Below, one piece after another: positions 1 through 7,582 of a stretch of 33,923 nt of DNA. The position numbers and the translations under genes were made by a program. The DNA lies in the NCBI GenBank assembly GCA_021838005.1, contig JAKCEK010000004.1, forward strand, positions 1 through 33,923. Direction: 5' to 3'. Position 1 is the first letter of the stretch. Each line of letters starts with the position of its first letter. This DNA comes from Actinomycetes bacterium. GTDB lineage: Bacteria; Actinomycetota; Acidimicrobiia; Acidimicrobiales; RAAP-2. The notes below the pieces were generated by a model. It was given only the letters and a program-made list of their open reading frames with translations. It made no database searches and had not been told where the DNA came from.

Positions 1-714
1 CCCGGGGCTCCGGTGGACGAGGACCTCCTCGAACTCTTCGTGCGCCGAGGCTTCGCGAGCTACGGCCGCTACTGGGCGGAGTCGGCGAAGTTGCCGGCGA
101 TCGAGCCCGCCGAGGTGGTGCGACGCTTCGTCATCGCCGAGGGACTCGAACACCTCGAGGCGGCTCGCGACGCCGGCCGGGGGACGATCGTGGCCCTGCC
201 CCACGTCGGCTCGTGGGATTGGGGCGGGGCACTGCTCGCGAGGATCGGACTGCCGATGTGGGCCGTCGCCGAGCGGCTCGAGCCGCCGGAGCTCTTCGCG
301 TGGTTCGCGGCCAAGCGCGAGGCGATGGGCATCCACGTGGTGCCCCTCGACGAGCACGCCACCGGCACTCTCGCGGGGGTGCTGCGCGCGGGCGGCGTCG
401 TGGGCCTGGTGTGCGACCGCGACCTCGAGGGCAACGGGGTCGAGGTCGAGTTCTTCGCGCGGCGCGTGACCCTGCCGGGCGGGCCGGCGACGCTCGCGCT
501 GCGCACCGGAGCGCCGATCCTCGTGGCGGCGTGCTACTCGGGGCCGGGCCGCGACCACCACGCCGTCGTGCTGCCCCCGATCGTCGCCGAGCGCACCACC
601 GCGCGGCTGCGCGAGGACGTCACCCGGACCACCCAGCGGGTCGCCGCGGGGCTCGAGTCGCTCATCCGGCGCGCCCCCGAGCAGTGGCACGTCCTGCCGG
701 CGCGCTTCGGCTAG
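1..714 (+). CDS. PatA-like phosphatidylinositol mannoside acyltransferase (5' end outside window)
   Basis: This is an LpxL/HtrB-type lysophospholipid acyltransferase. In actinobacteria this family includes PatA, which transfers an acyl chain from acyl-CoA to the mannose of phosphatidylinositol mannosides at the inner face of the membrane. Counting from a GTG at 13, the HX4D catalytic motif is H64 to D69 within LPHVGSWDWG, followed by a substrate-binding region around GVVGLVCDRD. The frame is open back to base 1 and the family is usually about 300 residues, so roughly 60 N-terminal residues are probably missing and the GTG at 13 is unlikely to be the start. The stop lies 3 bases before the pimA-like gene, and that pairing is the main support for PatA rather than another HtrB relative. 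Family is secure; substrate is inferred from context. Confidence 0.82.
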   Translation, partial: PGAPVDEDLLELFVRRGFASYGRYWAESAKLPAIEPAEVVRRFVIAEGLEHLEAARDAGRGTIVALPHVGSWDWGGALLARIGLPMWAVAERLEPPELFAWFAAKREAMGIHVVPLDEHATGTLAGVLRAGGVVGLVCDRDLEGNGVEVEFFARRVTLPGGPATLALRTGAPILVAACYSGPGRDHHAVVLPPIVAERTTARLREDVTRTTQRVAAGLESLIRRAPEQWHVLPARFG

Positions 715-717
715 CGC

Positions 718-1821
718 GTGCGCGTCGGGATCCTCTCGCCCTACGCCCTGAGCGTCCCGGGCGGCGTTCAAGAGCAGGTTCTCGGGATGAGCCGCGAACT
801 GAGCGCGCGCGGCCATGAGGTCCTCGTCCTGGCCCCCGACGCCCACGACACGTCCGCGCACGACACTCCGGCGACCCTCGCGCGCGTCGGACGGCGCTGG
901 ACGTTGCCGGCCAACGGCTCGCGTGCCCCCCTCACGCTCTCGCCGCGCGCCTCGCGCGAGGCCGCCCGCGCGCTCGCGGCGTTCGGCCCCGACGTGGTGC
1001 ACCACCACGAGCCCGGGGCGCCGCTGCTCGCGTGGGCGACGCTCCTCGAACATCGCGCACCCACCGTCGCGACCTTCCACCGGGCCGGTGACGGGCCGGC
1101 CGTGACCCTCACGCGGCCCCTCCTGCGTCGCCTGGCTCGAGGGGTCGACCTCGCCGTGGCGGTGAGCGACGCCGCCAAGCGTTGCGCCGACGCGGCCTAC
1201 GCGCTCGACTGCGAGGTCCTGTTCAACGGGATCGAGATGGACCGCTACGTGGCCTTCCCCCGAGAGCGTCACGAGCCCCCGACCCTGCTCTTCCTCGGCC
1301 GGCTCGAGCCGCGCAAGGGCGCCGACACGGCGATCGGCGCGGTGCGCGAGCACAACCTGAGAGCGGACCCGCCGTGGCGACTGGTCGTGGCGGGGGACGG
1401 GCCCGAGCGGGCCCGGCTCGAGGCCCTGGCGGCCCACGACCCGCAGATCACCTTCGTGGGACGCGTCAGCGACGACGCGAAGCGCTCGTGGCTGAGGCGC
1501 TGCCAGGCCCTCCTCGCCCCGGCGACGGGGGGCGAGAGCTTCGGCCTGGTCCTGGTCGAGGCCCTCGCGAGCGAGACCGTCGTCGTCGCGAGCGACATCG
1601 AGGGCTACCGCGAGGCGGTGGGCCCCCACGCCGCCCTGGCGCCGCCCGGGGACCCGCGGGCCTGGGCGCGGGCGATCGAGGCGGCCCTCGCCGCCGAGCG
1701 CCCGGCCGACGTCGCCGCCGGACGAGAGCACGCGAGCCGCTGGTCGATGTCGGCGCTGGTCGACGCCTACCTCGAGCGCTACGAGCGACTCGGGGCGGGC
1801 GGTGGGTCCGGGCGCCGGTAG
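718..1821 (+). CDS. pimA: GT4 glycosyltransferase, PimA-like phosphatidyl-myo-inositol mannosyltransferase
   Basis: 367 residues, GT-B fold, family GT4. PimA adds the first mannose from GDP-mannose to phosphatidylinositol on the cytoplasmic face of the membrane. The N-terminus reads MRVGILSPYALSVPGGVQEQV, with the GGVQ glycine-rich acceptor loop typical of PimA. The C-terminal nucleotide-sugar domain has the LFLGRLEPRKG segment, and the EX7E motif is E273 and E281. The GTG at 718 lies 3 bases after the upstream acyltransferase stop and gives the expected N-terminus, so the two are probably co-transcribed. A different GT4 specificity cannot be excluded from sequence, but the PatA-PimA pairing and the downstream gene order match the mycobacterial PIM locus. 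Confidence 0.85.
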   Translation: MRVGILSPYALSVPGGVQEQVLGMSRELSARGHEVLVLAPDAHDTSAHDTPATLARVGRRWTLPANGSRAPLTLSPRASREAARALAAFGPDVVHHHEPGAPLLAWATLLEHRAPTVATFHRAGDGPAVTLTRPLLRRLARGVDLAVAVSDAAKRCADAAYALDCEVLFNGIEMDRYVAFPRERHEPPTLLFLGRLEPRKGADTAIGAVREHNLRADPPWRLVVAGDGPERARLEALAAHDPQITFVGRVSDDAKRSWLRRCQALLAPATGGESFGLVLVEALASETVVVASDIEGYREAVGPHAALAPPGDPRAWARAIEAALAAERPADVAAGREHASRWSMSALVDAYLERYERLGAGGGSGRR

Positions 1822-1824
1822 CCT
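1819..1824 (+). promoter_or_regulatory. -10 element TAGCCT, leaderless start of the M48-like gene
   Basis: TAGCCT ends 6 bases before the GTG at 1831, placing the predicted +1 on the first base of the start codon. Its TAG is the stop codon of the pimA-like gene. There is no Shine-Dalgarno sequence and no clear -35. Confidence 0.55.
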
Positions 1825-1830
1825 TGGCCG

Positions 1831-2733
1831 GTGGCCAGTTCGCAGCGCACTCGCACCCGGCGTCCCCACGCCCGCCGCGACCGCGAGCCCCGCTACGTCG
1901 CCCCGGTGCTCGACCCCACCTGGGTCAACCCGTACGCACCGACCACGGCCGAGCGTCACCGCCACGCGGCGGTGATGCGGGCCTACGCGTTGCGCCGCCG
2001 GCTCGTCGCCACCATCGCCGCCGGGGCCGCCGTCGTAGCCCTCGCGGTCCTCGCGATCGCGCTCTGGCCGTGGCTGTGGCTCGCGGCCGTCCTGGTCGCG
2101 GCGCTCTACGTGATCGACCTACGCCGGGTCGTGGCCGGGTACGCGACTCGCGCGCACGGCGCCGCCGAGGCGCTGCTCGCGCACTTCGCGAGCGACGAGG
2201 ACCCGATCGTCCGTGAACGTCTCGCGACCCTGGTCGACCGTTTGAGCGCCACCTTCGGGGTCGAGGGCGTGCGCGCCGAAGTGGTGCGCGACGGCGGCTA
2301 CAACGCGGCCCTGGTGCCCGGGCCCGGGGGCTACGTCATGGTCGCCACCAGCGCCCTCGTCCAGGACTTCGAACTGATCGAGATCGAAGGCGTCGTGGCC
2401 CACTGCCTGGCCCGCGAGCGCATCGGGGTTCTCGAGCGCGAGTGCGTCGCCGCCCTCGACCTCACGGGCGAGCCGGCGCGCGTGCTCGCCGCACCGGGGG
2501 AGACCTTCCGGGCCGACGAGGTGGCCGCGGCGACCATCCGCTACCCCCTCGGGATCGCCAACGCGCTGCGCCGCTGCCGCACCCAGTCGGTGCCGGCCGG
2601 GTCGTTCCTCTCCGACGGGGCCTTCGTCGACTGGCGGTGGGTGTTCTTCAACCCCTGGTCGGACCGGCGCGAGACGGTCCCCTCCGACCTCGACGACCCG
2701 GAGGTGCGCGCTCGCGCCCTCGAGGAGTGGTGA
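1831..2733 (+). CDS. Membrane-anchored M48-like protein lacking the HExxH zinc site (putative pseudoprotease)
   Basis: 300 residues. A basic, Arg-rich N-terminus (1-57) precedes two closely spaced hydrophobic stretches (about 58-95). The soluble part then resembles an M48/HtpX peptidase: YNAALVPGPGGYVMVATSAL (157-176) matches the strand before the active-site helix, and IEIEGVVAHCLARERIG (183-199) matches the helix itself. There the HExxH motif has become H191-C-L-A-R195, so the catalytic Glu and the second His are gone. The third-ligand segment, normally REYxAD, reads ETFRAD (224-229) with Thr at the ligand position. The later RYPLGIANAL and the C-terminal tail still align with M48 proteins. 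The fold seems kept and catalysis lost. It lies between pimA and pdxS with its own promoter at 1819-1824. Function unknown. Confidence 0.75.
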   Translation: MASSQRTRTRRPHARRDREPRYVAPVLDPTWVNPYAPTTAERHRHAAVMRAYALRRRLVATIAAGAAVVALAVLAIALWPWLWLAAVLVAALYVIDLRRVVAGYATRAHGAAEALLAHFASDEDPIVRERLATLVDRLSATFGVEGVRAEVVRDGGYNAALVPGPGGYVMVATSALVQDFELIEIEGVVAHCLARERIGVLERECVAALDLTGEPARVLAAPGETFRADEVAAATIRYPLGIANALRRCRTQSVPAGSFLSDGAFVDWRWVFFNPWSDRRETVPSDLDDPEVRARALEEW

Positions 2734-2744
2734 GCCACGACCGG

Positions 2745-2750
2745 TAGGCT
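2745..2750 (+). promoter_or_regulatory. -10 element TAGGCT, leaderless start of pdxS
   Basis: TAGGCT preceded by CCGG ends 6 bases before the ATG at 2757, so +1 should be the A of the start codon. No ribosome-binding sequence lies between them. Confidence 0.6.
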
Positions 2751-2756
2751 GGGTCT

Positions 2757-3650
2757 ATGAGCAACACCCAGACGACACGGACGGGCTCGACGCTGGTGAA
2801 GCGGGGCCTGGCCGACATGCTGCGCGGTGGGGTGATCATGGACGTGGTCAACCCCGAACAGGCCAAGGTGGCCGAAGACGCCGGGGCCGTCGCGGTGATG
2901 GCCCTCGAGCGCGTGCCGGCCGACATCCGCCGCGACGGGGGCGTCGCGCGCATGAGCGACCCCCAGATGATCCAGGAGATCCAAGCGACCGTCACCATCC
3001 CGGTGATGGCCAAGGCCCGCATCGGCCACTTCGCCGAGGCCCAGGTGCTCGAGGCGCTCGGGGTCGACTACATCGACGAGTCCGAGGTGCTCACCCCGGC
3101 CGACGAGGAGAACCACATCGACAAGTGGGCCTTCACGGTGCCCTTCGTCTGCGGGGCGACGAACCTCGGTGAGGCGCTGCGGCGCGTCGGCGAGGGGGCG
3201 TGCCTGATCCGTTCCAAGGGGGAGGCCGGCACGGGCAACGTCGTCGAGGCCGTGCGCCACCTGCGCTCGATCACCGCCATGATCCGGCGCTGCCAGAGCG
3301 CCGACGCCAACGAGCTCTACGCCCTCGCCAAGGACCTCCAGGCCCCCCTGCCCCTCGTGCTCGAGGTCGCCGAGACGGGCCACCTGCCGGTGCCGCTGTT
3401 CTGCGCGGGGGGCCTCTCGACCCCCGCCGACGCGTCGCTCGTGCGTCAGCTCGGCGCCGAGGCGGTCTTTGTGGGCTCGGGCATCTTCAAGAGCGAGGAC
3501 CCGGTGCGCATGGCTCACGCGATCGTCGAGGCCTCGACCCACTTCGACGACCCCTCGGTGATCGCCAAGGTCTCGACGGGACTGGGCAGCGCCATGCGCG
3601 GCTGGGAGACGAGTTCGCTCGACCAGCGTCTCGCCGAGCGCGGCTGGTAA
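2757..3650 (+). CDS. pdxS: Pyridoxal 5'-phosphate synthase, lyase subunit PdxS
   Basis: 297 residues, the usual length of PdxS (PDX1/SNZ). It condenses ribose 5-phosphate, glyceraldehyde 3-phosphate and ammonia from PdxT into PLP, in a cytosolic 12+12 complex with PdxT. The (beta/alpha)8 barrel is intact. Key residues are D29 (GGVIMDVVN), the first Schiff-base lysine K86 ([10 protein letters not shown]), the second catalytic lysine K154 ([10 protein letters not shown]) and the phosphate-binding [10 protein letters not shown]. One strand reads [10 protein letters not shown] where the family usually has LPVVNFAAGG. The ATG at 2757 lies exactly 6 bases after a TAGGCT hexamer, so the message is probably leaderless. 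pdxT follows after 5 bases. Confidence 0.97.
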   Translation: MSNTQTTRTGSTLVKRGLADMLRGGVIMDVVNPEQAKVAEDAGAVAVMALERVPADIRRDGGVARMSDPQMIQEIQATVTIPVMAKARIGHFAEAQVLEALGVDYIDESEVLTPADEENHIDKWAFTVPFVCGATNLGEALRRVGEGACLIRSKGEAGTGNVVEAVRHLRSITAMIRRCQSADANELYALAKDLQAPLPLVLEVAETGHLPVPLFCAGGLSTPADASLVRQLGAEAVFVGSGIFKSEDPVRMAHAIVEASTHFDDPSVIAKVSTGLGSAMRGWETSSLDQRLAERGW

Positions 3651-3655
3651 GCCCC

Positions 3656-4234
3656 GTGGGCAGTGTCGGCGTCCTGGCGCTGCAGGGCGACGTCCGCGAG
3701 CACCTGACCACGCTGACCTCGCTCGGGGTCGAGGCCGTGCGCGTGCGCACCCCCGCCGAGCTCGAGTCGGTGGACGCGCTCGTCCTGCCCGGAGGGGAGT
3801 CCACGGCCATCGCCCACCTCCTCGTGACCTCGGGGTTGCGGGACCTGGTGGGCGCGCGGCTCACGGCGGGGATGCCCGTGCTCGGCACCTGCGCGGGCCT
3901 GATCCTGCTCGCGCGTGACGTCCTCGACGGGCGAGCGGACCAGTGGGGCTACGGGGCGCTCGAGGTGGCGGTGCGACGCAACGGCTACGGCCGTCAGATC
4001 GCGAGCTTCGAGGCGCCCCTCACCCTCGCCGACGGGTCACGCGTGCCGGGGGTCTTCATCCGGGCCCCGCGGATCCTCGAGTGCGGGCCCGGTGTTGAGG
4101 TGCTCGCGTCCTACGCCCACCTCGGGGGATTCGACCCAGTCCTCGTGCGCGAGGGGCCGGTCTGGGGGGCCTCGTTCCACCCCGAGTTGACCACCGACAC
4201 GACCGTCCATCGGCTGTTCGTCGAGTCGCTCTAA
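3656..4234 (+). CDS. pdxT: Pyridoxal 5'-phosphate synthase, glutaminase subunit PdxT
   Basis: 192 residues, a class I glutamine amidotransferase that releases ammonia from glutamine and channels it to PdxS. The full triad is visible: the nucleophile C79 in GTCAGLILLA, then H175 and E177 in SFHPEL. The oxyanion PGGESTAI segment lies at 45-52. The GTG at 3656, 5 bases after the pdxS stop, gives the canonical start GSVGVLALQGD. The frame is open further upstream inside pdxS, but that extension has no family support. pdxS and pdxT are adjacent here; in Mycobacterium, as I recall, a thioesterase gene separates them. Confidence 0.96.
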   Translation: MGSVGVLALQGDVREHLTTLTSLGVEAVRVRTPAELESVDALVLPGGESTAIAHLLVTSGLRDLVGARLTAGMPVLGTCAGLILLARDVLDGRADQWGYGALEVAVRRNGYGRQIASFEAPLTLADGSRVPGVFIRAPRILECGPGVEVLASYAHLGGFDPVLVREGPVWGASFHPELTTDTTVHRLFVESL

Positions 4235-4243
4235 GGCGTTCGC

Positions 4244-4249
4244 TACCAT
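4244..4249 (+). promoter_or_regulatory. -10 element TACCAT for yebC, with Shine-Dalgarno
   Basis: TACCAT predicts +1 near 4256. AGGAGG at 4269-4274 lies 4 bases before the ATG at 4279. This is the clearest leadered start in the window and contrasts with the leaderless neighbours. Confidence 0.5.
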
Positions 4250-4278
4250 TTCGGGGCCCCGACGGGGCAGGAGGCAAC

Positions 4279-5028
4279 ATGTCCGGCCATTCCAAGTGGG
4301 CCACCACCAAGCACCGCAAGGGCGCGAAGGACGCGGCGCGCGCCAAGGTCTTCGCCAAGCTGATCCGCCAGGTCGAGGTCGCCGCCCGCGAGGGCGGAGG
4401 CGATCCCGAGGGCAACGCGAGCCTGCGCACGATGTACCAGAAGGCCCGCGAGGCGTCGGTGCCCCTCGACACGATCGAGCGCGCCATCAAGCGCGGCACG
4501 GGCGAGCTCGACGGCGTGCGCTACGAGCCGATCACCTACGAGGGCTACGGCCCGGGCGGGGTGGCCGTCATCGTCGAGACGCTCACCGACAACCGCAACC
4601 GCACCAGCGCCGAGATCAAGCATCTCTTCGCTAAGAACGGCGGGGCCATCGCCGAGCCCGGCGCCGTCTCCTGGCAGTTCGACCGCAAGGGTGAGATCGA
4701 GGTCGCTGGGCCCCTCGACGAGGACCAGCTGCTCGAGTGGGTGATGGAGGTCGGCGCCGAGAACTACGAGGCCAACGGCACCGACTACACCGTGACGACC
4801 GAGCCCCAAGAGTTGACCCGGGTGCGCGCGGCCCTCGAGGCCCACGGACTGGACGTGCGCAGCGCCGAGCTGGCCCTGGTCGCCCAGAACCCCGTCCCGG
4901 TGACCGAGGAGTCCGAGGCCAAGCGGGTGCTACGCCTGGTCGACGCGCTCGACGACCACGACGACGTCCAGAACGTCTACGCCAACTTCGACATCGCCGA
5001 CGAGCTGCTGGCCGCCTACGAGGGGTAG
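4279..5028 (+). CDS. yebC: YebC/TACO1-family translational or transcriptional regulator
   Basis: 249 residues, full length for the YebC family. The N-terminus [20 protein letters not shown] is the hallmark, followed by the conserved GGxDPxGNxxLR and [18 protein letters not shown] segments. YebC-type proteins are variously reported as DNA-binding regulators and as ribosome-associated factors that help at proline stretches; sequence alone does not say which applies. Neighbours ruvC-ruvA-ruvB follow, the common yebC-ruvCAB arrangement. Unlike many genes here it has a clear Shine-Dalgarno sequence, AGGAGG at 4269-4274, 4 bases before the ATG, and a TACCAT -10 element at 4244-4249, giving a leader of about 23 bases. 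Confidence 0.95.
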   Translation: MSGHSKWATTKHRKGAKDAARAKVFAKLIRQVEVAAREGGGDPEGNASLRTMYQKAREASVPLDTIERAIKRGTGELDGVRYEPITYEGYGPGGVAVIVETLTDNRNRTSAEIKHLFAKNGGAIAEPGAVSWQFDRKGEIEVAGPLDEDQLLEWVMEVGAENYEANGTDYTVTTEPQELTRVRAALEAHGLDVRSAELALVAQNPVPVTEESEAKRVLRLVDALDDHDDVQNVYANFDIADELLAAYEG

Positions 5029-5054
5029 TCCCCGCCGGGACGCGGCGTGCGGGG

Positions 5055-5060
5055 TACAGT
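5055..5060 (+). promoter_or_regulatory. -10 element TACAGT, leaderless start of ruvC
   Basis: TACAGT ends 7 bases before the GTG at 5068. It lies downstream of the alternative GTG at 5047, which supports 5068 as the start. Confidence 0.5.
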
Positions 5061-5067
5061 CGAACGC

Positions 5068-5571
5068 GTGTTCGTCCTCGGCATCGACCCCGGGCTGACC
5101 CGCTGCGGCTTTGGCCTGGTGGAGGGGTCCCTCGAGGGGGACCGTCCCGCGGTCGCGGTGCGCGCCGGGTTGATCGAGACCGACCCCGCCGAGCCGGTCG
5201 AGGCTCGCCTGGCCCAGCTGGGTCGCGACCTCGCCCGGCTCTACGCGGAGGTGACCGCCGAGGTCGTGGTCGTCGAGCGGGTCTTCTACCAGCGCAACGC
5301 CCGGACCGCCATCCCCGTGGCCCAGGCGAGCGGGGTCGCCATCGCCCTCGCCGAGGGGTCCCGGGTGCGCCAGTTCACGGCCCAAGAGGTGAAGCTCGCG
5401 GTGACCGGCTACGGCGCGGCCGACAAGGCCCAGGTTCAGGCGATGGTCGCTCGGCTCCTCGGGCTCGCCGAGGTGCCCCGCCCGCCCGACGTCGCCGACG
5501 CCCTCGCCCTCGCCCTCACCTACCTCGCGGTGGCCCGGACCGAGGCGCGCCTCGAGGCGCCGACACCGTGA
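5068..5571 (+). CDS. ruvC: Holliday junction endonuclease RuvC
   Basis: 167 residues. RuvC is the dimeric RNase H-fold resolvase that nicks Holliday junctions symmetrically. The first catalytic Asp is in [14 protein letters not shown] at the N-terminus, the catalytic Glu is in [11 protein letters not shown], and the C-terminal acidic pair lies in [13 protein letters not shown] chose the GTG at 5068 over the in-frame GTG at 5047 for two reasons: it gives the canonical N-terminus, and the -10 hexamer TACAGT (5055-5060) lies between them, so 5047 would be upstream of the transcript. The stop overlaps the ruvA start (GTGA). Confidence 0.95.
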   Translation: MFVLGIDPGLTRCGFGLVEGSLEGDRPAVAVRAGLIETDPAEPVEARLAQLGRDLARLYAEVTAEVVVVERVFYQRNARTAIPVAQASGVAIALAEGSRVRQFTAQEVKLAVTGYGAADKAQVQAMVARLLGLAEVPRPPDVADALALALTYLAVARTEARLEAPTP

Positions 5572-6122
5572 TCGGCTGGCTGCGCGGACGCGTCGTTGGC
5601 CACGGCGGCGACGGGGCGACGATCGTCGACGTCCACGACGTGGGCTACCGGGTCCTCGTGGCCTCGGCCGTCGCGCCGGGGGTGGGCGAGGAGCTCGAAC
5701 TCTTCGTCCACACTGCGGTGCGCGAGGACGCGATCGTGCTCTACGGCTTCTCGTCGACGGCCGAGCGCGACCTCTTCGAGCTGCTCCTCGCGGCGCCCGG
5801 CGTCGGGCCGGCGACGGCGCTCGGGGCGTTGCGCACGATGAGCGTCGAGACGCTCGCGCGCGCCATCGAGGCCGAGGACGTCAAGACGGTGGCCCTCATC
5901 CCCGGGGTCGGGCCCAAGACCGCCGGGCGCATCGTGCTCGAGCTCAAGGGCCGCCTGCCCCACGAGGAGGCCGCCGCCCCGGCCTTGGCGGCGGTGGACG
6001 ACGCGCTGCGCGCGCTGGGCTACGGCGCGAGCGAGATCCGCGACGCTCTCGAGGGCGCGGAACTGCCCGAGGACGAGGGGGAGGCGCTTCGCGCCGCCCT
6101 GCGGCTGGTGCGACGCTCGTGA
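5568..6122 (+). CDS. ruvA: Holliday junction branch migration protein RuvA
   Basis: 184 residues, slightly short for RuvA. RuvA tetramers bind the junction and load the RuvB motors. The N-terminal OB domain starts [20 protein letters not shown]. Two helix-hairpin-helix motifs follow, APGVGPATALGAL and IPGVGPKTAGRIVLELK, then a linker rich in Ala and Glu and the small C-terminal RuvB-binding domain (AVDDALRALGYGASEIRDAL). The GTG at 5568 overlaps the ruvC stop as GTGA; the same frame is open far upstream inside yebC and ruvC but only this start gives a RuvA N-terminus. The stop in turn overlaps ruvB. Confidence 0.96.
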   Translation: MIGWLRGRVVGHGGDGATIVDVHDVGYRVLVASAVAPGVGEELELFVHTAVREDAIVLYGFSSTAERDLFELLLAAPGVGPATALGALRTMSVETLARAIEAEDVKTVALIPGVGPKTAGRIVLELKGRLPHEEAAAPALAAVDDALRALGYGASEIRDALEGAELPEDEGEALRAALRLVRRS

Positions 6123-7153
6123 CCCGCGACCTCGACCTCGACGAGCTCCGCCGACCCGCGACGCCCCACGCCAACGAGAGCGAACGGCGCGTGGAGGCGT
6201 CGTTGCGTCCCCTCAGCCTGGCCGAGTTCGTGGGTCAGGGCGACCTGGTGGGCCACCTCGAGGTCGTCCTGGGCTCGGCGCGAGCGCGGGGCCAGTGCGC
6301 CGACCACATCCTCTTCGTCGGCCCCCCCGGTCTGGGCAAGACCTCACTCGCCCAGATCGTCGCGCGCGAGATGGGCACGAGCCTGAAGGTCACCTCGGGG
6401 CCGGTCCTCTCACGCCCGGGCGATCTCGCGGCGATCCTCACCGACCTGGGCGACGGCGACGTGCTCTTCATCGACGAGATCCACCGGCTCGGCCGCAGCG
6501 TCGAGGAGGTCCTGTATCCGGCGATGGAGGACCTGCGCCTCGACGTGCTCATCGGCCGGGGCCCCTCGGCCCGCTCGATCCGTCTCGACCTGGTGCGCTT
6601 CACCCTGGTCGGGGCGACGACCCGGACCGGGCTCGTCGCGGGGCCGTTGCGCGACCGTTTCGGCTTCATCGGCCAGCTCGACCTCTACGAGGTCGACGAG
6701 CTGCGCCGGATCGTGGCGCGCTCCGCCCGACTCCTCGAGGTCGAGCTGACGGCCGGGGCGGCGGCCACGATCGCCTCGCGCAGCCGCGGCACCCCGCGCG
6801 TCGCCAACCGGCTGCTGCGCCGGGTGCGCGACTTCGCCTCGGTGAAGGGCCACGGGGTCGTCGACGACGCCGTGGCCGTCGAGGCCCTCAACCTGTTCGG
6901 GGTCGACGAGCTTGGCCTCGACAAGCTCGACCGGCGGATCCTCTCGCTGCTGTGCGACCAGTTCGCCGCCCAGCCGGTGGGGCTCACGACCCTGGCCCAC
7001 GCGACCGGTGAGGAGCCGGTGACCCTGGAGGAGGCCTACGAGCCGTACCTGCTCCGGTGCGGGTTGCTGGCGCGCACCCCCCGGGGTCGGGTCGCCACCG
7101 AGCGCGCGTACCGCCACCTGGGACGGGTCCCGCCGCGGGGCGGACTGTTCTAG
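6119..7153 (+). CDS. ruvB: Holliday junction ATP-dependent helicase RuvB
   Basis: 344 residues, standard for RuvB, the AAA+ hexameric motor that drives branch migration with RuvA. Walker A is GPPGLGKTS (68-76, K74), Walker B is LFIDEIH with D119 and E120, sensor 1 is GATTR near 166-170, and the arginine finger lies in GPLRDRF (175-181). The C-terminal winged helix has the conserved EEAYEPYLLRCGLLARTPRGR segment. The GTG start overlaps the ruvA stop (GTGA), so ruvC-ruvA-ruvB form one coupled unit starting from the promoter at 5055. Confidence 0.97.
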   Translation: MTRDLDLDELRRPATPHANESERRVEASLRPLSLAEFVGQGDLVGHLEVVLGSARARGQCADHILFVGPPGLGKTSLAQIVAREMGTSLKVTSGPVLSRPGDLAAILTDLGDGDVLFIDEIHRLGRSVEEVLYPAMEDLRLDVLIGRGPSARSIRLDLVRFTLVGATTRTGLVAGPLRDRFGFIGQLDLYEVDELRRIVARSARLLEVELTAGAAATIASRSRGTPRVANRLLRRVRDFASVKGHGVVDDAVAVEALNLFGVDELGLDKLDRRILSLLCDQFAAQPVGLTTLAHATGEEPVTLEEAYEPYLLRCGLLARTPRGRVATERAYRHLGRVPPRGGLF

Positions 7154-7172
7154 GGCGCGGGCCCCCAGCCGC

Positions 7173-7178
7173 TAGAGT
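7173..7178 (+). promoter_or_regulatory. -10 element TAGAGT for yajC-secD-secF
   Basis: TAGAGT predicts +1 near 7185, giving a 23-base leader that contains AGAGGGG (7195-7201) before the ATG at 7208. It sits in the 54-base gap after ruvB. Confidence 0.5.
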
Positions 7179-7207
7179 CTCAGGGTCTGTCTACAGAGGG
7201 GTCTCCC

Positions 7208-7582
7208 ATGGTGTTCGCTGCAACGACGTCGAGTTCTTCTTCGCACGGCTCACCCGCGATCATCTTCATCTACATCGTCTTGTTCGCGGCGCTGTACTTC
7301 TTCTTCATTCGCCCGCGCTCTCGGAAGGCCAAGGTCCAGCGTCTCGAGGCCCGCAAGGTCGACGTCGGCGACCGGGCTCAGACCGTCGGGGGCTTCGTGG
7401 GCACGGTCGTGGCGCGCACCGACGAGTTCGTGACGCTGCGCTCGTCGAGCGGCGTCGAGCTCGACTTCATCCCCTCGGCCATCGCCCGGCGCTACGTCCC
7501 CGCACCCGCGGTCGACGCCGAGGCTCTCGAGGTTCACGCGGACCACGAGCAGGAGAGACCGGCCGAAGGCGACGCTGAGTAA
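7208..7582 (+). CDS. yajC: Preprotein translocase accessory subunit YajC
   Basis: 124 residues. YajC is a small bitopic membrane protein associated with SecDF. One transmembrane segment (about 18-38, AIIFIYIVLFAALYFFFI) is followed by the conserved RPRSRKAK and by a soluble part with GDRAQTVGGFVGTVV, the YajC signature. The tail is acidic. The promoter TAGAGT (7173-7178) and a purine-rich AGAGGGG (7195-7201) precede the ATG, giving a leader of about 23 bases. The stop overlaps the secD start by one base (TAATG). Confidence 0.93.
   Translation: MVFAATTSSSSSHGSPAIIFIYIVLFAALYFFFIRPRSRKAKVQRLEARKVDVGDRAQTVGGFVGTVVARTDEFVTLRSSSGVELDFIPSAIARRYVPAPAVDAEALEVHADHEQERPAEGDAE

Noticed and set aside
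5022-5033. GGGG-TAGT-CCCC hairpin at the yebC stop as a terminator
   Set aside because: Only four base pairs, within or beside coding sequence and without a U-tract. No convincing intrinsic terminator was seen anywhere in the window.
5047-5067. Earlier GTG start for ruvC
   Set aside because: It lies upstream of the TACAGT -10 element and adds residues not found in RuvC.
4737-5567. N-terminal extension of RuvA into the yebC and ruvC region
   Set aside because: The frame is open but the sequence is Arg- and Gly-rich shadow; the RuvA N-terminus begins exactly at the GTG overlapping the ruvC stop.
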